Positions 7,163 to 16,805 of a DNA stretch of 64,000 nucleotides are shown here, piece after piece (position 1 is the first letter of the stretch; each line of letters begins with the position of its first letter). Both the position numbers and the translations under genes were made by a program. The stretch is from Albibacterium sp963696875 (GTDB lineage Bacteria; Bacteroidota; Bacteroidia; Sphingobacteriales; Sphingobacteriaceae), in the NCBI GenBank assembly GCA_963696875.1, contig CAVOLQ010000003.1, positions 1 through 64,000 of the forward strand, written 5' to 3'. The notes under the pieces were generated by a model. It was not told where the DNA came from, did no database searches, and saw nothing but the letters and a program-made list of their open reading frames with translations.

Positions 7163-9274
7163 ATGTCTAATAGAGACCTTAGGTTTACAAGAAATATTGG
7201 GATTGCCGCACATATTGATGCTGGTAAAACAACCACAACTGAGCGTATCCTTTTTTACTCAGGAGTGAACCATAAATTAGGTGAGACCCACGAAGGGTCT
7301 GCCACTACTGACTGGATGGCACAAGAGCAAGAGCGTGGGATTACCATTACTTCTGCTGCTGTAACCGTAGGTTGGAAGTACAGAGGAAATAACTATCATA
7401 TTAACGTAATTGATACGCCAGGACACGTTGACTTTACAGTTGAAGTGAACCGTTCTTTACGTGTGTTAGACGGGTTAGTATTCCTTTTTTCTGCAGTTGA
7501 TGGTGTTGAGCCTCAGTCGGAAACAAACTGGCGCTTAGCAAACAACTATAAAGTTCCAAGAATTGGATTCGTTAATAAAATGGATCGCTCTGGAGCTGAC
7601 TTCTTAAAGGTGGTTAAGCAAATTAAAGATATGTTGGGCAGCGACGCTGTGCCACTTCAATTACCTATCGGTTCTGAAGAGAACTTTAAAGGAGTAGTTG
7701 ACTTAATCAATAATCGTGGAATTATCTGGAATGAAGAAGATAAAGGAATGACCTTTACCGAAGTTCCTATTCCTGATGATTTAGTAGACGAAGCAGCTGA
7801 ATGGAGAGAGAAACTTCTAGAAGCAGTAGCTGACTACGATGAGTCGTTAATGGAGAAATTCTTCGAAGATCCGAACTCAATCACTGAACGTGAAATTTTG
7901 GATGCTTTGAGAAAAGCTACTCTTGATGCGAAAATTGTTCCTATGGTTTGTGGTTCATCTTTCAAAAATAAAGGTGTTCAAACTATGTTGGATTATGTGA
8001 TGGAGTTATTGCCATCGCCAATGGACGTTGAGGGAATTGTGGGTACTAACCCTAAAACAGATGAAGAAACCGTTCGTCAGCCCGATGTGAAAGAACCTTT
8101 TGCAGCTTTGGCTTTTAAAATCGCTACAGATCCATTTGTAGGACGATTATGTTTCATCCGTGTTTATTCTGGAAATTTAGATGCAGGTACTTATGTGTAC
8201 AATGCTCGTTCTAATAATAAAGAGCGTATTTCCCGTATTTTCCAAATGCATGCGAATAAGCAAAATGCTATTCCTAATGTTGGTGCTGGAGATATTGCAG
8301 CTGTTGTTGGATTTAAAGACATCAAAACTGGAGATACCCTTTGTGATGAGAAAAATCCGATCGTTTTAGAATCAATGGATTTCCCTGAGCCAGTTATCGG
8401 TTTAGCAATTGAGCCTAAAACTCAAGCAGATGTTGATAAATTAAGTGTTGGTTTGGCTAAGTTAGCTGAAGAAGATCCAACCTTCCAAGTTAAGTCTGAT
8501 GAAGATACAGGTCAAACTGTTATTTCAGGAATGGGTGAGCTACACTTAGATATCCTTATCGATCGTTTGAAACGTGAGTTTAAAGTTGAAATTAATCAAG
8601 GTGCTCCTCAAGTTGCTTATAAAGAGTCGATCACTGGATCTACCGAACACCGTGAAACATACAAGAAACAAACAGGTGGTCGTGGTAAGTTTGCCGATAT
8701 TCAAGTTGTTATCTCTCCGGTTGATGCAGATTTCGAAAAAGGTGGTGTTCAATTCGTCAATGAAATTGTGGGTGGGTCTATTCCTCGTGAATACATCCCT
8801 TCGGTTCAAAAAGGATTCGAAGCCTCTATGCAAAATGGAGTGTTGGCAGGTTATCCTATGAATGACTTTAAAGTTCGTTTGATTGATGGTTCTTTCCACG
8901 CAGTTGACTCCGATTCTCTATCTTTTGAGATTTGTGCTCGTGCTGCTTACCGTGCTGCATTGCCTAAATGTAAGCCAGTATTGCTTGAGCCAATCATGAA
9001 AATTGAAGTGCTTACTCCAGAGGAGAACATGGGTGATGTAATGGGTGACTTAAACCGTCGTCGTGGCCAATTGCAAGGAATGGATACTCGTGCAGGTGCA
9101 CAAGTAATTAAGGCTTTAGTGCCACTTTCCGAAATGTTTGGTTATGTAACTCAATTGCGTACTATAACTTCCGGACGTGCTACTTCTACAATGGAATTTG
9201 ACCATTATGCTGAAGCTCCAAAGAACGTACAGGAAGAGGTAATAGCGAAAGCAAAAGGAGACATAAAAGCGTAA
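7163..9274 (+). CDS. fusA: Translation elongation factor G
   Basis: 703 residues. It is the GTPase that drives translocation of tRNAs and mRNA. GTP-binding motifs are intact: AHIDAGKTTTTERI (P-loop), the switch region with RGITI, DTPGHVDF and NKMDRSGAD. Domains run G (with insert), II, III, IV and V, with the domain IV GKFADIQVV and domain V VLLEPIMKIEV segments present. The coding sequence uses strongly biased codons, as expected for a highly expressed gene. Third gene of the str operon. No tuf gene follows it, which is common in this phylum. Confidence 0.98.
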   Translation: MSNRDLRFTRNIGIAAHIDAGKTTTTERILFYSGVNHKLGETHEGSATTDWMAQEQERGITITSAAVTVGWKYRGNNYHINVIDTPGHVDFTVEVNRSLRVLDGLVFLFSAVDGVEPQSETNWRLANNYKVPRIGFVNKMDRSGADFLKVVKQIKDMLGSDAVPLQLPIGSEENFKGVVDLINNRGIIWNEEDKGMTFTEVPIPDDLVDEAAEWREKLLEAVADYDESLMEKFFEDPNSITEREILDALRKATLDAKIVPMVCGSSFKNKGVQTMLDYVMELLPSPMDVEGIVGTNPKTDEETVRQPDVKEPFAALAFKIATDPFVGRLCFIRVYSGNLDAGTYVYNARSNNKERISRIFQMHANKQNAIPNVGAGDIAAVVGFKDIKTGDTLCDEKNPIVLESMDFPEPVIGLAIEPKTQADVDKLSVGLAKLAEEDPTFQVKSDEDTGQTVISGMGELHLDILIDRLKREFKVEINQGAPQVAYKESITGSTEHRETYKKQTGGRGKFADIQVVISPVDADFEKGGVQFVNEIVGGSIPREYIPSVQKGFEASMQNGVLAGYPMNDFKVRLIDGSFHAVDSDSLSFEICARAAYRAALPKCKPVLLEPIMKIEVLTPEENMGDVMGDLNRRRGQLQGMDTRAGAQVIKALVPLSEMFGYVTQLRTITSGRATSTMEFDHYAEAPKNVQEEVIAKAKGDIKA

Positions 9275-9346
9275 ATTTAAATTAATATATTTTGTACAAA
9301 GATTTGATTATTAATAGCTCTAATCAGATCTTTTAAAAACTAAACA

Positions 9347-9652
9347 ATGAGCCAAAGAATTAGAATTAAATTAAAATCTTACGATTACAACTTAGTTGAT
9401 AAATCGGCGGAGAAAATTGTCAAAACAGTAAAACCTACTGGAGCAATAGTTAGTGGTCCGATTCCATTGCCTACTGAGAAAAAAATCTACACTGTTTTGC
9501 GTTCACCACACGTAAACAAAAAAGCACGTGAGCAATTTCAGTTATGTGCTTACAAGCGCTTGTTAGATATTTATAGCTCTAACTCCAAGACGGTTGATGC
9601 GTTAATGAAACTTGAACTTCCTAGTGGAGTAGAAGTTGAAATTAAAGTATAA
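9347..9652 (+). CDS. rpsJ: 30S ribosomal protein S10
   Basis: 101 residues, full length. S10 is a component of the small-subunit head and also pairs with NusB/NusG in antitermination. The RIKLKSYDYNLVDKSAE start and the GPIPLPTEKKIYTVLRSPHV segment are diagnostic. It lies 72 bases after fusA and closes the operon, since a strong terminator follows. In many bacteria rpsJ is the first gene of the S10 operon, but here no rplC follows. Confidence 0.97.
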   Translation: MSQRIRIKLKSYDYNLVDKSAEKIVKTVKPTGAIVSGPIPLPTEKKIYTVLRSPHVNKKAREQFQLCAYKRLLDIYSSNSKTVDALMKLELPSGVEVEIKV

Positions 9653-9672
9653 TTTTTCTAGATTTTAAAATT

Positions 9673-9706
9673 AAAACGGCTACCTTCACGGGTAGCCGTT
9701 TTTTTT
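9673..9706 (+). terminator. Rho-independent terminator of the str operon
   Basis: Perfect 12-bp stem AAAACGGCTACC (9673-9684) / GGTAGCCGTTTT (9691-9702) with a 6-base loop, continuing into a T run. It begins about 20 bases after the rpsJ stop. Confidence 0.92.
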
Positions 9707-9802
9707 GTGAGTAAAATGGTGAATTGTTCGTTCTTTTGACTTAAAAAGCCGACTTTTGCGATAAATCAGTTAGAATCATGTAAAACATAAACATTTCCGC
9801 TT

Positions 9803-11182
9803 ATGGATGAAATAGAAGTGTTGGTAGATCAAGTAGAACTGTTATTAGCCGACGGCAATCCGGAACAACTTACCGAATATTTGGACAATCTGAATATTTC
9901 AGATGTAGAAGCTCTTATCGACGAGCTGCCTGAATATGCTACAACCTTTATTTCTTCGTTATCCATCAACAGGGCGGCCAATGTTTTTAGAATTCTAGAC
10001 TTTCCAACTCAGGAAAGAATTGTTAAAAAACTTTCTGGGCCGAAAATAGCTGAACTTATTAATGCGCTTCCGCCCGATGATAGAACTTCATTCTTTAGTG
10101 AATTGCATGGCGATGTCGTTAAGAAAATGATAATTCTTTTATCACCGGCTGATAGAAAAGAAGCGCTGTCCTTACTAGGTTATCCTGAAGATAGTGTTGG
10201 TCGATTGATGACTCCAGATTATATTACCGTAAGAGAGGATTGGAGTGTTGAAAGAATTTTAGACCATATTAGAAAGTACGGAAAAAATTCGGAAACGATT
10301 GATGTAATCTATGTCATTGATGAAAACGGAATATTGTTGGATGATATTCGAATTCGCGAAATATTATTAGTAAATCCCAAAACTATTGTTCGTGACTTGA
10401 TGGACAATAGGCTGATTTCATTAAGAGCGAACGACCCTCAAGAAGAAGCTGTCAATGTTTTTAGAATGAATAATCGCGTAGCCTTACCAGTTACGGATGA
10501 CGATCTAATTATGCTGGGAATTGTTACGGTCGATGATATCTTATGGGTAGCAAATGAAGAGTCTACTGAAGATATTCAAAGAATAGGAGGGATGGAAGCC
10601 TTAGATGAGCCGTATCTGGATGTGTCCTTGATGCAGTTAACCCGGAAACGTGCAGGCTGGTTAATTATTCTTTTTATTGGAGAGCTATTTACTGCGACCG
10701 TCATGCAGTATTATGAACACCAATTAGAAAAGGTGTTGGTGTTAACTATGTTTATCCCACTTATTGTATCAAGTGGGGGAAATAGTGGTTCTCAGGCATC
10801 TACTTTAATCATTCGAGCAATGGCTTTAGGTGAAGTGGCTTTATCAGATTGGTGGCGAGTGATGAGAAGAGAGTTTATGTCTGGCCTGTTATTGGGACTG
10901 ATTCTGGGGGTAATCGGATTTACAAGAATTTATGCTTGGCATCTTTTTTCAGATGTATATGGCGAACACTGGTTGGAAATAGCCATGACTGTAAGTGTGT
11001 CTTTGGTAGGGATAGTACTTTGGGGTTCATTAATTGGTTCGATGTTTCCGTTTATATTAAGGCGTTTTGGGGCCGACCCAGCAACATCATCCGCTCCTTT
11101 TGTTGCTACTATGGTGGATGTAACAGGGTTGATAATTTACTTCTCTGTTGCTGCGGTCATTTTAGCTGAGGCAATGAAATAA
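9803..11182 (+). CDS. mgtE: Magnesium transporter MgtE
   Basis: 459 residues. It is an inner-membrane Mg2+ channel gated by cytoplasmic Mg2+. Order: N-terminal helical domain (about 1-130), paired CBS domains (about 135-255, including GRLMTPDYITV and VRDLMDNRLISL), and a five-helix pore domain (about 285-459). The pore landmarks GGNSGSQASTL and FVATMVDVTGLIIYF (with the selectivity Asp) are present. Its stop overlaps the gpsA start by one base (TAATG), so the two are translationally coupled. Confidence 0.95.
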   Translation: MDEIEVLVDQVELLLADGNPEQLTEYLDNLNISDVEALIDELPEYATTFISSLSINRAANVFRILDFPTQERIVKKLSGPKIAELINALPPDDRTSFFSELHGDVVKKMIILLSPADRKEALSLLGYPEDSVGRLMTPDYITVREDWSVERILDHIRKYGKNSETIDVIYVIDENGILLDDIRIREILLVNPKTIVRDLMDNRLISLRANDPQEEAVNVFRMNNRVALPVTDDDLIMLGIVTVDDILWVANEESTEDIQRIGGMEALDEPYLDVSLMQLTRKRAGWLIILFIGELFTATVMQYYEHQLEKVLVLTMFIPLIVSSGGNSGSQASTLIIRAMALGEVALSDWWRVMRREFMSGLLLGLILGVIGFTRIYAWHLFSDVYGEHWLEIAMTVSVSLVGIVLWGSLIGSMFPFILRRFGADPATSSAPFVATMVDVTGLIIYFSVAAVILAEAMK

Positions 11183-12195
11183 TGAATATGGATAATAAAA
11201 AACATAGAGTTGCTGTAATAGGGGGTGGAAGCTGGGCGACAGCCATCGTAAAAATGTTAAGTGATAACGACCAGATAAAGGATATTTATTGGTGGATGCG
11301 AAATGAGAAACAAGTTGAATCCATAAAAAAACATCATCGCAATCCCAATTACTTAAGCGCTGTTCAATTTAATCTTAATCCAGAGTTTATCAGTACTGAT
11401 ATTAACTTTGTCGTGAGTAATGCGGACGTCGTTATTCTAAGCGTGCCGGCTGCCTTCTTAAAAGATGCTTTAAAAGGCTTAAGCAAAAAGTCATTCAATC
11501 AAAAAATTCTTGTTTCTGCTATAAAAGGAATTGTACCGGATAGCAATCAAATAATTGGAGAGTTTTTGCAAACAAAATACCATGTCCCCGTTAATAATAT
11601 CGTAGTTATTAGTGGGCCTTGCCATGCCGAAGAAGTTTCTCAAGAAAAACTTTCTTACATTACGATGGCTTCACAAGCTTCGGAATCCGCGGAACTGGTA
11701 GCCTCTCTACTTAAAACAAGGTATATCAAAACAAATATATCAGATGATATTTATGGTACTGAATACGCTGCTGTATTAAAAAATATTTATGCTATTGCTA
11801 GTGGAATATGCCACGCAGTAGGTTTCGGAGATAATTTCCAAGCGGTTTTAATTTCCAATGCCATTCGTGAAATTGCTCGTTTTGTGGATGTAGTTCATCC
11901 CATTAAGCGAGATATCAAAGAATCTGCGTATTTAGGTGATTTATTGGTTACTGCTTATTCTCAGTTTAGTAGAAACCGAACTTTTGGAAATATGATCGGA
12001 AGGGGTTATACCGTAAATTCTGCCCAGCTGGAAATGAATATGATAGCCGAAGGGTATTTCGCAAGCCATAGCATTCATCAAATAAATAAAAAAATTAAGG
12101 TTGAAATCCCAATATGTCGTGCGGTATACGCGATTCTTTATGAAAAACATTCACCAGTCCTTGAAATGAAATTATTAGCTGAACTTTTATCCTAA
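11182..12195 (+). CDS. gpsA: Glycerol-3-phosphate dehydrogenase [NAD(P)+]
   Basis: 337 residues. It reduces dihydroxyacetone phosphate to sn-glycerol-3-phosphate for phospholipid synthesis, in the cytoplasm. The Rossmann motif GGGSWATA is at 14-21. The catalytic-lysine segment EYAAVLKNIYAIASG and the GLGDL-like YLGDLLVTAYSQFSRNRTFG segment are present. The first ATG overlaps the mgtE stop; a second in-frame ATG at 11188 is an equally possible start. ggt follows after 4 bases, so mgtE-gpsA-ggt look like one transcript, although their functions are not obviously linked. Confidence 0.93.
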   Translation: MNMDNKKHRVAVIGGGSWATAIVKMLSDNDQIKDIYWWMRNEKQVESIKKHHRNPNYLSAVQFNLNPEFISTDINFVVSNADVVILSVPAAFLKDALKGLSKKSFNQKILVSAIKGIVPDSNQIIGEFLQTKYHVPVNNIVVISGPCHAEEVSQEKLSYITMASQASESAELVASLLKTRYIKTNISDDIYGTEYAAVLKNIYAIASGICHAVGFGDNFQAVLISNAIREIARFVDVVHPIKRDIKESAYLGDLLVTAYSQFSRNRTFGNMIGRGYTVNSAQLEMNMIAEGYFASHSIHQINKKIKVEIPICRAVYAILYEKHSPVLEMKLLAELLS

Positions 12196-12199
12196 TCCT

Positions 12200-13963
12200 A
12201 TGCAAGTATTTTTCCGAAATAGTGTTACTTATATTTCTTTACTATTCTTGGTTACAAGCTTCAGTGCTTGTGGTATTCTTGGTATTCAAAAGAAAAACAA
12301 GGATGTAATCCTGACTGCTCCAGCACCTAGGGAAGAGAGTATTCTTAAAAGTAAAAAAGAGAGTAGGCAAACAGGAATGGTTGTTGCGGCTCATCCAAGC
12401 GCTGCAGAAGCAGGGATCGCTATTTTAAAGCAGGGTGGTAATGCCATCGACGCAGCGATAGCCGTGCAATTCGCATTGGCCGTTGTATATCCAAATGCCG
12501 GAAATATTGGAGGTGGAGGATTCATGGTTTACCGTTCAGCAAAGGGCGATATTGATGCTTTGGACTTCCGTGAAACAGCTCCTGGTGATGCTTATACAGA
12601 CATGTATTTAGATGAAAAAGGAAATCCTATAGAGGATCTTTCTTTAATTGGGCAATTGGCGTCGGGAGTACCAGGATCGGTAGATGGAATGGTTAAAGCA
12701 CATGCTAAATATGGGTCTTTACCTTGGAGAGAACTCGTACAACCTGCCATAGACCTAGCAAAAAAAGGATTTTCATTAACTGAGATGCAGGCCCGTGAGA
12801 TAAATAACCGTCGAGATGGATTTTTGGAGCAAAATCCTGAAGGAACAGTTTTTACCTCTAAGGAAAAATGGAATGCAAATGAGATGATGGTTCAAAGAGA
12901 ACTGGCTCATACCTTAGAGCTGATTCGAGATAAAGGAAGAGCAGGATTCTATGAAGGGGAAACGGCGAACAAAATTGTAGCCGAAATGGAAAGTGGAAAT
13001 GGAATCATTAGTCTCGAAGATTTGAAAAATTATCAAGCTGTTTGGAGAAAGCCAGTTACAGGAAATTACCGTGATTATAAGGTAATATCTATGCCACCAG
13101 CCTCAAGCGGTGGAATAGCATTGATCCAGATGCTTAAAAGCGTTGAATCTTTTCCCTTATCTAAATGGGGTTTCCAAAGCGACTCTACGGTACAAGTTTT
13201 GGTGGAAGCAGAAAGAAGAGTTTATGCAGATCGGGCTTCATATTTAGGCGACCCAAGTTTTTTTAAGGTGCCTGTAGACGGCTTACTAGCTCCTGAATAT
13301 AATAAAGCCCGTATGAATACAATGGACTTTGGAAAAGCAACTCCTAGTATGGATGTAAAAGCTGGAATGCCCCCGGGTAAGGAAACTGAGCAAACAACCC
13401 ATTTTTCAATAGTAGATAAAGACGGGAATGCCGTATCACTTACTACAACTTTAAACGGCTCTTATGGCTCACTCGTCGTCGTAAAAGGAGCTGGGTTTTT
13501 ATTAAATAATGAAATGGATGATTTCTCTGTTAAAGCCGGTACACCAAATATGTACGGCTTGGTAGGTGGAGATGCAAACAAAATTCAGCCAGGCAAGCGT
13601 ATGCTTAGTTCGATGACACCTACCATTGTAGAGAAAGATGGAAAATTATTTATGGTTGTAGGAACACCTGGAGGGTCTACGATTATGACTTCCGTATTTC
13701 AAACCATTTTGAACGTGGTTGATTTTGGAATGGGAATGCAGGAAGCGGTTAATGCCCCGCGTTTTCATCACCAATGGTTTCCCGATGTTGTAGATGTTGA
13801 AAGGACGGCTATTTCGACAGAAAGTCGCCAGCGATTGACCTCCAAAGGTTACGTATTTAAAGATCGTACAGCAATAGGACGAGTGGATGCTATTTTAGTC
13901 ACTGAAAGAGGTTTGGAGGGAGGGGCCGACCCCCGTGGGGACGATGTTGTCTCGACCTACTAG
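12200..13963 (+). CDS. ggt: Gamma-glutamyltranspeptidase, predicted lipoprotein
   Basis: 587 residues. The enzyme cleaves the gamma-glutamyl bond of glutathione and related peptides. It is an N-terminal-nucleophile hydrolase that self-cleaves ahead of a threonine. The N-terminus is a lipoprotein signal with lipobox FSAC (C24), so it is probably anchored in the periplasm or outer membrane. The predicted processing site and nucleophile is T399 in the segment TTHFSIVDKDGNAVSL. The GTPGGSTIM glycine-rich segment and the C-terminal DPRGDD motif are present. The gene is complete and convergent with a small acidic-protein gene whose stop is only 6 bases away. Confidence 0.95.
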   Translation: MQVFFRNSVTYISLLFLVTSFSACGILGIQKKNKDVILTAPAPREESILKSKKESRQTGMVVAAHPSAAEAGIAILKQGGNAIDAAIAVQFALAVVYPNAGNIGGGGFMVYRSAKGDIDALDFRETAPGDAYTDMYLDEKGNPIEDLSLIGQLASGVPGSVDGMVKAHAKYGSLPWRELVQPAIDLAKKGFSLTEMQAREINNRRDGFLEQNPEGTVFTSKEKWNANEMMVQRELAHTLELIRDKGRAGFYEGETANKIVAEMESGNGIISLEDLKNYQAVWRKPVTGNYRDYKVISMPPASSGGIALIQMLKSVESFPLSKWGFQSDSTVQVLVEAERRVYADRASYLGDPSFFKVPVDGLLAPEYNKARMNTMDFGKATPSMDVKAGMPPGKETEQTTHFSIVDKDGNAVSLTTTLNGSYGSLVVVKGAGFLLNNEMDDFSVKAGTPNMYGLVGGDANKIQPGKRMLSSMTPTIVEKDGKLFMVVGTPGGSTIMTSVFQTILNVVDFGMGMQEAVNAPRFHHQWFPDVVDVERTAISTESRQRLTSKGYVFKDRTAIGRVDAILVTERGLEGGADPRGDDVVSTY

Positions 13964-13969
13964 TATTTG

Positions 13970-14197
13970 TTACCACTCATCCTGGTCCAGCGTAGGATCT
14001 AAATCAAGTTGGTCATCGTTAAACATGTCGTCTTGTGTAAATTCATCTGATACTTCATCTTCCTCCTCTTGGATAACAACCTCTAGGGGGTCTACCATGT
14101 CATCTTCAGAATTCTCAGTTGAATTCGCCTGTTCCTTTTCTTTTGATTCTTCCGATTGGTTTTCGAAAGGAGGTTTATTTTTATTTATGTTTTTCAT
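13970..14197 (-). CDS. Small very acidic hypothetical protein
   Basis: 75 residues, about one third Asp or Glu, with a Lys-rich N-terminus (MKNINKNK) and no hydrophobic segment. It is probably intrinsically disordered and cytoplasmic. I recognise no family. It ends 6 bases from the ggt stop on the other strand, and the frame is clean over its full length. Low complexity means a chance frame cannot be excluded, but the start is well placed and no better frame covers this stretch. Confidence 0.5.
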   Translation of the reverse strand: MKNINKNKPPFENQSEESKEKEQANSTENSEDDMVDPLEVVIQEEEDEVSDEFTQDDMFNDDQLDLDPTLDQDEW

Positions 14198-14545
14198 TGG
14201 AGTAATTATTAATGAGTGTTGATGTTCATTGGCATTAATGAGCTCGTTACACTCTGTTTGTTTTTAGTGACGCATTATGGTTTCATCAGAATAGTATAGT
14301 AATAACCTTTCTCTTTTTCGGAATAACTTTTTGAGAATGGATTTTGTTTTTGTTTAGTTGAATTATCTACAAATGAAAATGTGCAATCCCAATTCCCTAA
14401 ACTGTGGAATTGAGTTCCCATTAAAAAAAAGAAATGTTTATAATATGCTTCTAAAACCTTTTTAAAGAGGTTTTGTTAATTTTGGCATGATAGTTTCATT
14501 TGATAGAATAGTTAACAGAACAATTCAAAAATAAATTTGTAAAAA
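14198..14545. other. AT-rich intergenic region upstream of a small exported-protein gene
   Basis: 348 bases between two divergent small genes. There is no credible open frame. A -7-like TAATTTTG is at 14477-14484, about 60 bases before the plus-strand gene, without a matching -33 element. I see nothing else. Confidence 0.45.
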
Positions 14546-14863
14546 ATGAAAAAGATCATGTTATCAGCACTTTTTGTGGCTTTCGCAGCAACAGCAACAA
14601 TAGCGCAACCAGTAAAATTGGTTTCTACGGAAATAATAGCTCAGCAAGAAAAAACTCCAATTAAACTTGAAGAACTTCCTGATGCTGTAAAAACAACGCT
14701 AACTGGAGAGCAGTTCACAGGCTGGGCTCCCGCTGAAGCCTTTGTTGTAACTCCTGAAGAAGGAGCTAAATATTTTGAAGTTACTCTTAAAAAAGGAGAA
14801 GAAGTAAAGGTTGTTAACCTTGGTGAAGACGGGAAAGTAATTGAAATTCCCGAAGTAGAGTAA
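14546..14863 (+). CDS. Small exported protein, possibly PepSY-like
   Basis: 105 residues. Residues 1-20 form a clear signal peptide (MKKIMLSALFVAFAATATIA, then Q). The mature part is about 85 residues: an LEELPDAVKTTLTG helix followed by strands ending in GKVIEIPEVE. This helix-then-sheet layout resembles the small periplasmic PepSY-like proteins common in Bacteroidota, but I cannot confirm the family. It stands alone. Function unknown. Confidence 0.65.
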   Translation: MKKIMLSALFVAFAATATIAQPVKLVSTEIIAQQEKTPIKLEELPDAVKTTLTGEQFTGWAPAEAFVVTPEEGAKYFEVTLKKGEEVKVVNLGEDGKVIEIPEVE

Positions 14864-15037
14864 ATCTTCATAACGACTAAAGCGGGGCTGGTTAAAAGCT
14901 TTTTATTAATTATAAAAATCTCAAATGATCTAGAGAATAATAATAAAGACGCTTTACTTAACTAGCATTGGTAAAGCATTGTATGTATGCTTTTAATACA
15001 GCCTCGTTTTTCTAATAATGTTGACATTATGTCTCTT

Positions 15038-15073
15038 AAACTGTTGAGTTTCAATATTGAAACTCAACAGTTT
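15038..15073 (-). terminator. Perfect 36-base palindrome at the end of the serine hydrolase gene
   Basis: Two 18-base arms, AAACTGTTGAGTTTCAAT at 15038-15055 and its exact complement at 15056-15073, meet without a spacer. It abuts and slightly overlaps the minus-strand stop codon (15072-15074). It lacks a long T run, so it may act as a 3'-end stabiliser as much as a terminator. Confidence 0.6.
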
Positions 15074-16229
15074 ACTTTATAAAGCTAGTATATAAACTGT
15101 TGATGGCAGCGTGCAACAAGGGATTTAATCCATCAGTTTCAGATAAATCACAACCATTAGTTATTACAACCATACCAAATTTCTCATCGGGGTTGAAAAA
15201 CATTGCGCTGTATAAACCATAAGCGGAGCCGGTATGTCCTATCATAGTTTTACCGGGAATTAAATTGTTGCTTGTATGCAGAGCCAAACCATATCCTCCC
15301 GACACAGCAGTTTGCATCATTTCTGCGCTTTCTTTCGATATAACTTCAATTCCCTCGTATTTGCCTTTGTTCATGTGCATAGCCATGTATTTTGCAAGGT
15401 CGACGGCAGAAATTTTCATTCCCCCGGTAGGAGAAAATAGTGGAGTGCTATAGCCCATTGTGTAATTTTTGAATTCTTCACTTCGAGGGGCATAGGCCCC
15501 CGGAGAAGCAACAAATTTTTTTACCTCAGGATTGTAGTTATATAAAGTAACAAATCGTGAATTGTCTAAGGAATCGACACAATATCCTCCGTATATGCCT
15601 AATGGTTCCAATATTTTATACTTTATATAGTTATCAAATCTAGTTCCAGATAATTTCTCGATTACTGCGCCTACCATATTATAGTTTAAATTGCAATATT
15701 CATAACCTTTTCCCGGCTCGTAATTATTGTAGCAATTCTGCCAGTTGGAATTTTTAAAAGGATTTATAGAATCGAAATCGAAATAACCTTCTTTATCATT
15801 GATACTAGAGGTATGTGATAATACCATCTTTAGGGTAATAACCGTGTTCGGATATTTAGGATTTCTGATCTTAAACCCGATGAGGTTACTAAAGTCATCA
15901 TTTAGTGAAACTTTTCCTGCTTCTACGAGTTGCATAATAGAAGTTGCAGAAAAAGATTTGGATATTGATGCAATCCGAAACAGTTCGTGATCTTTAAGGG
16001 GCACATTTTTTTCAATATTTTTCAGACCAAAGGAGTTGGTATAAATGATGCTGCCATTTTTCACTACCGCCACTGATAAGCCGACGGCATGGAATTTATC
16101 CATTATTTCTGATAATTCTGTTTCGGGAGTTTGGACATTCTGAGGATTTGCGTCGTTAATGCCAAATACAGAAAACGATATCGACAAAAGACCGAAAAAT
16201 AAAAGCTGTCGAGAGAAAAATTTAATCAT
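15072..16229 (-). CDS. Beta-lactamase-fold serine hydrolase (class C-like / esterase), exported
   Basis: 385 residues from the ATG at 16229, which gives a proper signal peptide (MIKFFSRQLLFFGLLSISF). A longer frame from 16337 would bury the signal and overlap the divergent gene. Catalytic motifs of the penicillin-binding-protein/beta-lactamase fold are present: SISK (Ser-x-x-Lys), YCN (Tyr-x-Asn) and GHTG near the C-terminus. Members act as D-amino peptidases, esterases or beta-lactamases, and the sequence alone does not decide which. It is probably periplasmic. Its start region is close to the divergent deaminase gene, with about 95 bases between them. Confidence 0.85.
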   Translation of the reverse strand: MIKFFSRQLLFFGLLSISFSVFGINDANPQNVQTPETELSEIMDKFHAVGLSVAVVKNGSIIYTNSFGLKNIEKNVPLKDHELFRIASISKSFSATSIMQLVEAGKVSLNDDFSNLIGFKIRNPKYPNTVITLKMVLSHTSSINDKEGYFDFDSINPFKNSNWQNCYNNYEPGKGYEYCNLNYNMVGAVIEKLSGTRFDNYIKYKILEPLGIYGGYCVDSLDNSRFVTLYNYNPEVKKFVASPGAYAPRSEEFKNYTMGYSTPLFSPTGGMKISAVDLAKYMAMHMNKGKYEGIEVISKESAEMMQTAVSGGYGLALHTSNNLIPGKTMIGHTGSAYGLYSAMFFNPDEKFGMVVITNGCDLSETDGLNPLLHAAINSLYTSFIK

Positions 16230-16323
16230 AATTAGAGTTGAAAGATTTTGATAAATAAAGATAAACTTTCTATGAGAAAAGATGACGAAAAGTTGTGTTA
16301 ATTTCGTTCTCGAAATATGGTTT

Positions 16324-16737
16324 ATGAAATCACACAATTTTTACTTAGCACGATGTAGTGAGCTAGCTATCCTTGCTGAAAAAGAAGGGAATCCTGCAGT
16401 GGGTTCCTTAATCGTTTTTAATGATGAGATTATTCATGAAGCTCAAGAAGCCGGCAGAAGCAAAAATGACGTCACTTGTCATGCAGAGATAGAGGCAATA
16501 AGAGGAGCGTTAAAGAAAATGGGCGGCAATACATTTGTTGGTGCCGTTTTGTATAGTAGCCATGAGCCTTGTGTGATGTGCTCGTATGCAATACGCTATT
16601 ATAAAATAGGTAAAGTTGTCTTTCAGAATCTTGTACCTTGTTTAGGAGGTGTGTCTTCGTCGATGCCTTTGCTTATTTCTAAAGACGTGCCGGTAAGTTG
16701 GGGAGAAGCACCTGAAGTTATACAATATCCAACTTAA
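16324..16737 (+). CDS. Nucleoside/cytidine deaminase-family protein
   Basis: 137 residues from the ATG at 16324. An in-frame ATG at 16282 would add a 14-residue extension that does not resemble the family. The zinc site is intact: CHAEIEAI supplies His and the catalytic Glu, and PCVMC supplies two Cys. This is the layout of the CMP/dCMP and tRNA-adenosine/guanine deaminase superfamily. The exact base deaminated is not deducible. A hairpin follows 6 bases after the stop, but its T run favours the opposite strand. Confidence 0.88.
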   Translation: MKSHNFYLARCSELAILAEKEGNPAVGSLIVFNDEIIHEAQEAGRSKNDVTCHAEIEAIRGALKKMGGNTFVGAVLYSSHEPCVMCSYAIRYYKIGKVVFQNLVPCLGGVSSSMPLLISKDVPVSWGEAPEVIQYPT

Positions 16738-16767
16738 AAAAGAAAGGTTGCTATTTCTAGCAACCTT
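16733..16767 (-). terminator. Terminator of the DEAD-box helicase gene
   Basis: Perfect 10-bp stem AAGGTTGCTA (16744-16753) / TAGCAACCTT (16758-16767) with a TTTC tetraloop. Read on the minus strand it runs into TCTTTTTTA, so it suits the minus-strand helicase gene, and it also lies just after the plus-strand deaminase. Confidence 0.8.
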
Positions 16768-16805
16768 AAGTATTCTATATTATGCTGTTGAGCATAGAAT
16801 GTTGT

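Noticed and set aside
8546..8899. Minus-strand frame inside fusA
   Set aside because: Arises from codon bias of the highly expressed fusA gene.
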